Source: Thermoflexales bacterium (GTDB lineage Bacteria > Chloroflexota > Anaerolineae > Fen-1058). Taken from it: DNA of 11,088 bases. Every line of letters starts with the position of its first letter. Positions within the stretch are counted from its first letter, which is position 1. The position numbers and the translations under genes are program-made. Below, one piece after another: positions 1-6,377 of the stretch. The notes beneath the pieces are model-generated. The model was not told the DNA's origin. It made no database searches and saw only the letters and a program-made list of their open reading frames with translations. The DNA lies in contig JAFGFO010000234.1 of NCBI GenBank assembly GCA_016931085.1, positions 1-11,088 of the forward strand, in the 5' to 3' direction.

Positions 1-81
1 CCAAATTTGCCACCACATATGGTGGTTGCGATTAGCGATACTCCCGTATATGGGGGTCGTTTGAGATTAGTCTAAACACCA

Positions 82-103
82 AGTTAATTGTTAACTGTTA
101 ACT
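82..103. promoter_or_regulatory. AT-rich imperfect palindrome, operator-like
   Basis: This 22-bp stretch begins AGTTAA and ends TTAACT, with a GTTAAC palindrome in the centre. Eighteen of 22 positions match its own reverse complement. It stands out against GC-rich surroundings about 200 bp upstream of the first gene. A dimeric repressor site or part of a promoter is possible. No regulator gene is in the window to pair with it. Confidence 0.25.
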
Positions 104-139
104 TAGGATACGCCAAAGAGGCGAAGGAGGCAATGACGA

Positions 140-199
140 GTGTCACAAAGAAATTGTGATGCGTGTCATAGCCTCGAGGCGCGAAATGCCCTAAACTGA
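140..199 (+). CDS. Possible 19-residue leader peptide or small protein
   Basis: A GTG at 140 lies 9 nt after an excellent ribosome-binding sequence (AAGGAGG, 124-130) and opens a 19-codon frame ending in TGA at 197-199. The peptide reads MSQRNCDACHSLEARNALN and contains a CxxCH motif. An ATG at 133 in another frame follows the same ribosome-binding site at only 2 nt and stops after eight codons. The site suggests that something is translated here, perhaps a leader for the downstream gene. The coding call itself is weak, because so short a frame can arise by chance. Confidence 0.15.
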   Translation: MSQRNCDACHSLEARNALN

Positions 200-296
200 G
201 GGTGCAATCGAGTAAAAGACGGTCGAGACACAAGAGCTGGAGTGGATCAGCAAGTTCCGAGTCAAGAGCGAAAATCAAAACGCAACTCAGGACTCA

Positions 297-302
297 AAGG
301 AG
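297..302 (+). promoter_or_regulatory. Ribosome binding site deciding the start of the PEP-utilising enzyme gene
   Basis: AAGGAG lies 2 nt before the ATG at 305 and 8 nt before the in-frame ATG at 311. The normal spacing favours 311. It also argues against the longer reading from GTG 242, whose extra N-terminal residues are charged and show no family similarity. Confidence 0.6.
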
Positions 303-310
303 TAATGACG

Positions 311-2026
311 ATGAACACGACAACGGCAAACACAGGCACACGCATTTCGCCGCCGCCGGATTTTCCGGTGAGCTGGAAAAATTCTCAAGACGTGCACTAT
401 CACTGGACGCGCGACCGCGAGCATCAGCCCGACCCGACCACGCCCATGTACTCCACCGTCACGGGCCTCATCGCCAAGCGGGGGCACGCCCGAACACTGC
501 CGGTCTATGACGAAGCTGTCCTCGAGCGCTTCGACCAGCCCTTCAACACCTATCACTACACCCGCCTGATTCCTTTCAGCGGCACGCCTGAAGAGATGGA
601 AGCTCGCATCCAAAGCTGGCGTGAAAAAGTGAGCGCGGTGGCCTTCCGGCTGGGCCAGGCATGGGAAAATGAATGGCGGCCCGAGATCGAGGCCCACTGG
701 GCCTTTTGGGCTGCCTTTGATCTGGAAGGCGCAAGCACGGAGGCGCTGGTCGCGCACTTGGAGGAAAGCCTCGCCCGTGGCGCCCGGCTATACGAGCTGC
801 ACGACCTGCTCAGCGCGCCAATGTGGTTCACGCTAGACGAGTTCGAGACCCTCTACTGCGACCTCTTCCCCGGCGCGACGCCACTCCAGGCCCACCGCCT
901 GCTGCAAGGCTTTGATAACAAGACGCTGGAAATAGGGCGCGCTATGTGGCGACTGCGCGACCTGGCCAAGGTCTCGCCAACGGTGTGCCAGGTGCTGACC
1001 GAGCTGCCGGCCGGCCAGGTCCAGGCCGCGCTGGAAGGGTTCGAACAGGGCCGCCTGTTCCTGGCCGAGCTGCAAGCTTTCCTGGATCGCTATGGCCGCC
1101 GGAGCAATTTGTGGGATTGGGGCTACCCGAGCTGGCAAGACGACCCGACGCCGGTCATCAACAACATCAAGAATTACCTCACCCAACCAGAGCGGGATTT
1201 GCTGGCCGAGCTGGCCCAGGCCGCCGCCGAGCGCGAGGAGGCTGTGGCCAACGCTCGGCGCGAGCTGGAAGGCTACCCGCGCCCGGTGGTGGAACGCTTT
1301 GAAAAGCTCCTGAAAGCGGCCCAGGTGGCGTTGGTGTTGACCGAAAACCACACCTATTACATGGACTTTAACGGCTTTGGCTGGATCCACCGCGTGATCC
1401 ACCAGTTCGGCAAGCGCCTGGCGGAGAAAGGCCTCCTCCATCAGCCGGACGAGGTCTTTTACCTCAGGCTCGACGAGCTACGTCAGGCAGCCACCTGGCT
1501 TGACCAGCTGTGCCCGGCGGGGCAGATCGACCTGGGCGAATTGGCTGCTGGGCGGCGCGCGGAGGCTGAGCGTTGGAGCCAGCATCTCGAACCCTCGGAG
1601 CTGGGCACCCGGCCGTCAGAAGCGCTTTACCTGTACTCGCCTATGGCGCGCCGGATGCTGCGCTACGTGGGCGGCTTGGCCGCCGGTTCGCCGCCTCCAA
1701 GCCACGAGCCAGGGCTGCTGCGTGGTCAGGCCGGCTCGCCCGGCAAGGTACGCGGTCCTGCCCGCCTGATCCGCTCGCTGGCCGAAGTGCACCGCCTGCG
1801 GCCGGGCGACATCCTGGTGACGGCCACCACCGCCCCACCCTGGACACCACTCTTCCTGACCGTGGCGGCGGTTGTCACCGATGCCGGCGGGCTGCTCTCG
1901 CACGGCGCGGTCGTCTCGCGTGAGTATCGTATCCCGGCCGTTGTCGGCACGCACGACGCCACCGCGCGCGTCAGCGATGGGCAACTGATCGAGGTCGACG
2001 GCGACAACGGCGTGGTTTACCTCTAG
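311..2026 (+). CDS. PEP-utilising enzyme, stand-alone swivelling phosphohistidine domain protein
   Basis: This 571-residue protein ends in the mobile (PEP-utilisers) domain found in PEP synthase, pyruvate phosphate dikinase and rifampin phosphotransferase. The signature around TDAGGLLSHGAVVSREYRIP includes the presumed phosphorylated histidine, His531 (codon 1901-1903), followed by the conserved IPAVVGT. Residues 1-440 are soluble and largely helical, rich in Trp, Glu and Arg. An early segment with WTRDREHQPDPTTPMYS resembles the middle part of rifampin-phosphotransferase-type proteins. No ATP-grasp domain and no C-terminal PEP-binding barrel can be seen, so the protein alone should not complete a dikinase reaction; a partner would have to be encoded elsewhere. 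It is soluble and probably cytoplasmic. The start is ATG 311, set by the ribosome-binding site. A large palindrome begins right after the stop codon. The domain call is firm but the substrate is unknown. Confidence 0.85.
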   Translation: MNTTTANTGTRISPPPDFPVSWKNSQDVHYHWTRDREHQPDPTTPMYSTVTGLIAKRGHARTLPVYDEAVLERFDQPFNTYHYTRLIPFSGTPEEMEARIQSWREKVSAVAFRLGQAWENEWRPEIEAHWAFWAAFDLEGASTEALVAHLEESLARGARLYELHDLLSAPMWFTLDEFETLYCDLFPGATPLQAHRLLQGFDNKTLEIGRAMWRLRDLAKVSPTVCQVLTELPAGQVQAALEGFEQGRLFLAELQAFLDRYGRRSNLWDWGYPSWQDDPTPVINNIKNYLTQPERDLLAELAQAAAEREEAVANARRELEGYPRPVVERFEKLLKAAQVALVLTENHTYYMDFNGFGWIHRVIHQFGKRLAEKGLLHQPDEVFYLRLDELRQAATWLDQLCPAGQIDLGELAAGRRAEAERWSQHLEPSELGTRPSEALYLYSPMARRMLRYVGGLAAGSPPPSHEPGLLRGQAGSPGKVRGPARLIRSLAEVHRLRPGDILVTATTAPPWTPLFLTVAAVVTDAGGLLSHGAVVSREYRIPAVVGTHDATARVSDGQLIEVDGDNGVVYL

Positions 2027-2072
2027 CCCCTAAAGGTCAAGGCGATCCTTTGGATCGCGAGACCTTTAGGGG
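2027..2072. repeat. Compound palindrome, possible terminator or dispersed repeat
   Basis: A perfect 12-bp inverted repeat (CCCCTAAAGGTC at 2027-2038, GACCTTTAGGGG at 2061-2072) encloses a second perfect hairpin (GCGATCC 2042-2048, TTT loop, GGATCGC 2052-2058). It starts on the base after the TAG of the PEP-utilising enzyme gene. No T-run follows on either strand, so it is not a classic intrinsic terminator. It could still stop or shield transcripts, or be a copy of a genomic repeat family. The structure is read directly from the sequence; its role is inferred. Confidence 0.7.
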
Positions 2073-2109
2073 CTCGCCTAGCTACATGGTGTTCTTGCTG
2101 CCTTTGGTG

Positions 2110-2115
2110 TATAAT
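2110..2115 (+). promoter_or_regulatory. Candidate -10 box for the ychF-like gene
   Basis: A perfect TATAAT lies 60 bp upstream of the ychF-like start, just after the compound palindrome. The -35 region is poor: TGGTGT at 2088-2093 gives a 16-bp spacer. If used, the promoter makes this gene transcriptionally separate from the PEP-utilising enzyme gene. Confidence 0.4.
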
Positions 2116-2174
2116 GTCACCGCTTGGGCTGCGATAATGCCAACCCAGGCGAGACTTTGTACAACGAGGAAGAA

Positions 2175-3263
2175 ATGCAAATCGGGATCATCGGTCTGCC
2201 TAACAGCACCAAGACGACCATTTTCAACGCGCTGACGCGCAGCCAGGTCGAGACCTCCGCCTATACCACGGGCAAGGTCGAGACTCACACCGCCATCGTC
2301 GAGGTGCCCGACCCGCGCGTCGATCGCCTGAGCGCGCTGTTCAAACCCCGCAAGACCACGCGGGCCCAAGTCCAGTACAACGACATCGCCGGCTTGCACA
2401 TCGGCATGGGGAAAGAAGGCGGGCTGAGCGGGGCACTGCTCAACACGGTGGCGCAGAACGACGCCTTCTTGCACGTGGTGCGTGCCTTCGAAGACGAGGA
2501 CGTGCCGCACCTGGAAGGGACGATCGACCCGACCCGCGACCTGGCCGCGATAGACTTTGAGCTGGCTTTCTCGGACCTGGTGATCGTGGAACGGAGCGCG
2601 GAACGCTTATCCGAACAACTGAGCAGGAAGGCGGCTTATCCCGAGCGGGCGGCCGACGAAGCGCAATTGGCCCTGCTTTCGCGCCTCAAGCAAGCCCTGG
2701 AGCAGGAAACGCCCGTCCGCGACCTGGAGCTGAGCCGGGAAGAGGAAAAAGCGCTCCGCGGCTACCAATTTCTCACCAGCAAGCCGGCCCTGGTCGTGGT
2801 CAACGTAGGCGACGAGGGCAGCGACAACCCGAGCGATTACTTGAGCTACGAGCATCGACGCTCGGCCGTCATTTGCCTACACGGCAAGCTCGAGATGGAG
2901 ATCGCCCAACTGGAGGCGGGCGAAGCCGCGCTCTTCCTGGCCGAGTACGGGATTTCAGAGCCGGGCCTGCACCGCATGATCCGCGCCAGCTACAGCCTGG
3001 CCGGCCTGCAGTCCTTCTTCACCGTGGGCGAGGACGAAGTGCGAGCCTGGACAGTGCCGGTGGGCGCGACGGCGTTGGAGGCGGCCGGCGCGATCCACAC
3101 CGATCTGGCACGCGGTTTTATTCGCGCCGAGGTGGTCAGCTACGATAACCTGATCGCCGCCGGCTCGCTGGAGGCCGCCCGCAAGAAGGGCAGCCTGCGC
3201 CTGCAGGGGCGAGACTATATCGTGCAGGATGGCGACATCGTCGACGTCCGCTTCAACGTATAG
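2175..3263 (+). CDS. ychF: YchF/OLA1-family P-loop NTPase, variant form
   Basis: The protein has 362 residues, almost exactly the usual YchF length. Domains in order: NTPase core (1-135), a helical insertion likely to form a coiled coil (about 135-200), the rest of the core (200-277), and a C-terminal TGS domain (278-362). That last domain carries the family hallmarks FFTVGEDEVRAWTV, GAIHTDLARGFIRAEV and DYIVQDGDIVDVRFNV. YchF proteins bind the ribosome and prefer ATP over GTP. Two nucleotide-binding motifs are unusual: the P-loop is G7-LPNS-T12-K13-T14, with threonine where GxxxxGK[ST] has its last glycine, and the base-specificity motif is NVGD (210-213) rather than the NxxE of typical YchF. 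The G3-like DIAG (70-73) is kept. ATG 2175 was chosen because the domain begins there, with AGGA at 2167-2170 upstream; TTG 2124 would add 17 non-conserved residues. It could be a paralogue rather than the housekeeping YchF. Confidence 0.88.
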   Translation: MQIGIIGLPNSTKTTIFNALTRSQVETSAYTTGKVETHTAIVEVPDPRVDRLSALFKPRKTTRAQVQYNDIAGLHIGMGKEGGLSGALLNTVAQNDAFLHVVRAFEDEDVPHLEGTIDPTRDLAAIDFELAFSDLVIVERSAERLSEQLSRKAAYPERAADEAQLALLSRLKQALEQETPVRDLELSREEEKALRGYQFLTSKPALVVVNVGDEGSDNPSDYLSYEHRRSAVICLHGKLEMEIAQLEAGEAALFLAEYGISEPGLHRMIRASYSLAGLQSFFTVGEDEVRAWTVPVGATALEAAGAIHTDLARGFIRAEVVSYDNLIAAGSLEAARKKGSLRLQGRDYIVQDGDIVDVRFNV

Positions 3264-3300
3264 AGGGGACACACATGCCGGCCTACCCTCGACGTGTACC

Positions 3301-5610
3301 ATGTCAATCACGCCCAATTCTGTAAACCCACCTTCCAGGGCATCCCAATGGATCTGGTGGCTCGCGCTGCTGCTCATCCCACTCGCGATCGGGCTGGCCT
3401 GGGGCGACTATCTGGCCGACGCTGTATACCTCACATTCCGTCACGCGCGCAACCTGGCCTTGGGGCGCGGCCTGGCTCATGGCGCACTGTCAAGCGATCA
3501 ATTTCTGCTTCAATCCCCTCTCTATGTGCTGGTGCTGGCGCTGCCGGCCAGGCTGGGCGTCCCGCTGCCGCAAGTCAGCATGTGGCTAAGCGCGATCGGT
3601 TGGGGGATAACGGCAATCCTGCTGCATCGCTTCTGCCACTCAGTGCAACGGCCAATAGCCGGCGTGGTGGCGGCCGGGCTGCTCGTTTTTAACCCCATCG
3701 TCGCGCAAAGCTTGGGGAGCGAGGCAGCCTGGACAGCCGCTTTGGCGTGGCTGGCCGTGCTGCTGATTTGGAGAAAGCATTGGAAAGCCCAGGTTGGAGC
3801 GTTGGCCGCGCTGATGTGGACGCACTTTGACCTGGGCACGCTGGGCATAGCCGCAGCCGGCCTGGCCGTCCAGTGGGTCGCCAGGCGGCGATTCCCGTGG
3901 CTGGGTGGCCTGGTCTTGATCCTCGCCGGGGTAGGATGGGTGGCGCTGAACCCCCAGCCCCCAGCCGCCAGCCTGCAAAGCCTGATCTCGCCTTTTCGCG
4001 CGCCATTCTCTCATCTGGCGGCCTGGCTCTCCGCCTTGCCCGGCGAAAACGAGCTGTATTGGTTCTTTCTACCTGCCGTGAGCCTGGGTGTATGGAGCAT
4101 AATCCGCCCACTCATCAAGAGGAGAACCCGCGACTCTCTTTGGGCCGGCCTGGTTGGGGGAGCGCTCGTGCTCGTGTGGGGCGGAGCGGCAGCCTGGGCG
4201 CTATGGGTCACACTGGGATTGTTCTTGACCGGCCTGGGCATCGATCAAGCTGCCAGTTGGATCGAAACGCAGGGGTGGCTACGAGTCAAACACGTGGTCC
4301 TTTTCCACTCGATCAAGCTGCCTGTGGCGGCCCTGGCGATTTTCATCGCCGCCGCGCCGCTGGGCATGGCCCAGGTGAGCTCGCTTTGGCAGCGCTACCC
4401 GCTCAGGCCCATCGCTCGCCAACAGATCGAGCGGCAAGCCGCCGGCTGGCTGCAAGCAAACAGCGAGCCAGGCGCAACCGTCCTCAGCTCCGAGCAAATC
4501 GGCTACCTGGCAGATCGCCCTACCCTGCCTTGGGATGGAGCCAGCGATCCGGCTGAACTGATGCAAACTCTGAACGAGCGGCCGGCCGATTACTGCGTCT
4601 CTTTTCGGAGCCTGAGTTGGCAGCGCCTGCTGCAAAGCGGCTTGTTTCAAGACGGCTATATACCTGTGCAAAAATTTGAATCGCCTTACGACGCCGCCTC
4701 GCCTTTCACAATCTGGCGCTATCGTTTTGACGCTTTTAGACTAGGAGAACGCAAGCCGCTGAATGGTCACCTGCCAGGTCAAGTCGAGTGGGTCGGCTAC
4801 ACGTATTGGCCGGATCGAATCCAGCCTGGGGAGGCCGTTTACGTCACACTGTTTTGGCAGGCGACCCAGCCCGTCACCATAGCACAGCGAACGATCGTGC
4901 GCGTGATCTCACCTTGGGATGGGAAGGGCTGGGCGCAGCGCGATACCGTCCTCCCCAGCAGCGTCCCCCTGGAGTGGTGGCAGCCGGGCCAGGTGATTGC
5001 CGAACGGCTTGTGTTGACGACGACAGATGACATCTCTATGGGGGCTTACCAGATAGACGTGGCAGCGGTCGCGCCTGATATGAGCAGCATTCTACCTATC
5101 TATCAAAATGACAACCCGTCCCCCCTGGAATGGCTTAACCTGGGGTACGTGGTCGTTCCCTGGCCCCAGGCAGCTCAACAAGCGGCATTGGCTTCAGCCA
5201 AGCCATCAGGGGCCAAGCTAGGCGGCCAGGTCAGCCTGCTCGGCTTTGAGGCCCCAGACAACCTGTCAGCGGGGGATGAGCTTGAGCTAAAGTTATACTG
5301 GCAAGCGCTCCAGCCGCCTCGAGAAAATTATGTCGTCTTTGTTCACCTGTTGGACTCCAATGAGCAATTGGTCGCCGGTCACGACGGCCCCCCGCTGGAC
5401 GGCAAGTACCCTACCCAGGCGTGGATTCCCGGCGAAATAGTGCCCGACGTTCACCGTGTCGCGATTGGCCCAGAAACCCCGCCCGGCGTCTACCGGCTGC
5501 AAGTTGGCATGTACACATGGCCCAGCCTGGAGCGACTGCCGGTGTGGGACAGCCAGGGCGTAGAACAGGCCGACCGTGTTCTAGTCTTACAGCCAGTCAC
5601 GGTTCAATAG
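3301..5610 (+). CDS. GT-C type membrane glycosyltransferase-like protein with duplicated C-terminal domain
   Basis: The 769-residue protein starts with a hydrophobic helix (about 17-35) and continues with roughly eight to ten membrane segments up to residue 355. Just after the first helix, D40 lies in AVYLTFRHARNLALGRGL (41-58), close to the D-x-YxTFRYARNLxxGxGL pattern of GT-C enzymes that use polyprenyl-phosphate sugars; D37 or D40 would be the catalytic acid in the first outside loop. Residues 370-480 form a soluble region with WLQANSEPGATVLSSEQIGY, as in other GT-C proteins. Two related beta-rich domains end the protein (about 487-620 and 637-765), sharing G-Y/F, PGE/AGDE, FWQA/YWQA and GAYQIDV/GVYRLQV landmarks. 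It probably transfers a sugar to an envelope acceptor; donor and acceptor are unknown. ATG 3301 has no clear ribosome-binding site, while a good one (GAGGGG, 3263-3268) serves an out-of-frame ATG at 3275. Its stop overlaps the convergent gene. Confidence 0.75.
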   Translation: MSITPNSVNPPSRASQWIWWLALLLIPLAIGLAWGDYLADAVYLTFRHARNLALGRGLAHGALSSDQFLLQSPLYVLVLALPARLGVPLPQVSMWLSAIGWGITAILLHRFCHSVQRPIAGVVAAGLLVFNPIVAQSLGSEAAWTAALAWLAVLLIWRKHWKAQVGALAALMWTHFDLGTLGIAAAGLAVQWVARRRFPWLGGLVLILAGVGWVALNPQPPAASLQSLISPFRAPFSHLAAWLSALPGENELYWFFLPAVSLGVWSIIRPLIKRRTRDSLWAGLVGGALVLVWGGAAAWALWVTLGLFLTGLGIDQAASWIETQGWLRVKHVVLFHSIKLPVAALAIFIAAAPLGMAQVSSLWQRYPLRPIARQQIERQAAGWLQANSEPGATVLSSEQIGYLADRPTLPWDGASDPAELMQTLNERPADYCVSFRSLSWQRLLQSGLFQDGYIPVQKFESPYDAASPFTIWRYRFDAFRLGERKPLNGHLPGQVEWVGYTYWPDRIQPGEAVYVTLFWQATQPVTIAQRTIVRVISPWDGKGWAQRDTVLPSSVPLEWWQPGQVIAERLVLTTTDDISMGAYQIDVAAVAPDMSSILPIYQNDNPSPLEWLNLGYVVVPWPQAAQQAALASAKPSGAKLGGQVSLLGFEAPDNLSAGDELELKLYWQALQPPRENYVVFVHLLDSNEQLVAGHDGPPLDGKYPTQAWIPGEIVPDVHRVAIGPETPPGVYRLQVGMYTWPSLERLPVWDSQGVEQADRVLVLQPVTVQ

Positions 5611-6275
5611 CTGCTCATCAAAGCGCGGACGTATTTCGAGTTGCGGCTGCGTGGAATGGGGAAATGGGCCACTACATCTGGCAATCGCTCGGCATGCTCC
5701 GGCGTCGTTTTAATCTCAATCACTACACAATCAACACCGTGCAAGCAGGCAGAGCGGTTCGGGCGCGGCGAAAAGCGTTGATCGTAAGCCTTGAGGGCAA
5801 AATCGAGCGTAAGCCGCACAGCGCCGTCCGGCGTGACGTAATACTCGCGCTGATAATGGTTGAGCAAAGTTGGCTGGTTGAGCGTCTGCAGCACGAGTTG
5901 CCACTCGGGGCCGGCGTTAGAGCGAATGAGCTTCAAAATTTCCGCCCAATCTCGCGTCATATCCAGGCCACACGGCAGCGCGGACTGTCTTTTCCTGCCC
6001 AACAAGCCTTTTTTCTGCTTGAGCTCCAGAGTGGGCTGGATCACGTCCATCTCATCACTATACCAGCGCAAGCGGAGTTTCTCACGCGTGCAAGACCCCG
6101 CCAGGTTGTCCTCGAAACTGCCCAGTTGCAAGTTGTCCAGGTACAGGCTGTTGACGCGGCGAGGAGGATAGGCCACAACAAAGCCGGCCGGGTGCAGCCG
6201 CACCCACGACCGGGCCTGCGGCAGCCGGTGCGCATCGCATACCAGCTTGAGCTCGTAACGCCAATCAAAAGACAT
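5604..6275 (-). CDS. VTC-domain (polyphosphate polymerase-like) protein
   Basis: The 223-residue protein has the VTC fold of the triphosphate tunnel family, known from the yeast Vtc4 polyphosphate polymerase, which builds polyphosphate from ATP inside a basic tunnel. Recognisable strands are RYELK (6-10, the paired E and K), SLYLDN (43-48), KLRLRWY (66-72), LELKQK (83-88), NHYQREYY (139-146), RLTLDF (154-159), VIEIKT (185-190) and SRNSKY (210-215). The charged tunnel residues expected in this family are present, so it looks catalytically competent. There is no SPX domain, signal peptide or membrane helix, so it should be cytoplasmic. ATG 6275 puts the first tunnel strand directly after the start; GTG 6299 is in frame but lies within an inverted repeat. 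It is the last gene of the - strand set, 102 nt after the divergent CotH-like gene. Its TGA overlaps the stop region of the convergent GT-C gene by 7 nt. Confidence 0.88.
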   Translation of the reverse strand: MSFDWRYELKLVCDAHRLPQARSWVRLHPAGFVVAYPPRRVNSLYLDNLQLGSFEDNLAGSCTREKLRLRWYSDEMDVIQPTLELKQKKGLLGRKRQSALPCGLDMTRDWAEILKLIRSNAGPEWQLVLQTLNQPTLLNHYQREYYVTPDGAVRLTLDFALKAYDQRFSPRPNRSACLHGVDCVVIEIKTTPEHAERLPDVVAHFPIPRSRNSKYVRALMSSY

Positions 6276-6284
6276 AAAATTCTT

Positions 6285-6355
6285 ATCCACGAAGGGCACG
6301 AAGGTTCACTAAGAGTTTTACATCAACTTCGTGTTCCTTCGTGTCCTTAGTGGAT
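6285..6355. repeat. Imperfect 29-bp inverted repeat with CACGAAGG motifs
   Basis: Arms at 6285-6313 and 6327-6355 match as inverted repeats at 24 of 29 positions, with a 13-nt loop. The left arm repeats the motif CACGAAGG internally and the right arm carries its complement CCTTCGTG, giving a nested structure. Elements of this CACGAAGG type are, to my knowledge, widespread intergenic repeats in several environmental bacterial phyla. It lies between the divergent CotH-like gene and the VTC gene and would fold as a long RNA hairpin in their transcript. It could act as a processing or attenuation site. Confidence 0.75.
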
Positions 6356-6377
6356 TATTTTCGAAGCAGAGCACATT

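Larger units (their letters stand above)
1..310. other. Upstream non-coding region with small repeats
   Basis: No convincing gene of ordinary size lies here. The first 76 bases contain two related units: ATATGG at 17-22 and 48-53 (31 bp apart), each in a CC...GG short inverted repeat, and each followed by GATTAG (30-35 and 65-70). An AT-rich imperfect palindrome follows at 82-103. A strong Shine-Dalgarno-like AAGGAGG sits at 124-130 and could serve a tiny ORF at 140-199. I found no clear -35/-10 pair. The region probably holds the promoter and control sites of the PEP-utilising enzyme gene, but this is inferred from position only. Confidence 0.5.

Noticed and set aside
1..78. Possible CRISPR array from the two spaced ATATGG/GATTAG units
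   Set aside because: There are only two imperfect units, with no constant repeat, no regular spacer and no cas genes.
242..310. N-terminal extension of the PEP-utilising enzyme from GTG 242
   Set aside because: No ribosome-binding site precedes it and the added residues are charged with no domain. AAGGAG at 297-302 with ATG 311 is a better start.
1573..1923. Open frames on both strands inside the PEP-utilising enzyme gene
   Set aside because: They are Arg/Ala/Pro-rich shadows of a GC-rich gene with no recognisable domain, while the main frame carries the full family signature.
2027..2072. Classic rho-independent terminator
   Set aside because: The hairpin is strong but no run of T follows on either strand; it is reported as a palindrome instead.
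5421..6350. A 309-codon + strand frame over the VTC gene
   Set aside because: It runs antisense to the VTC gene, crosses the GT-C stop region and the inverted repeat, and has no family features; the - strand protein has all VTC strands.
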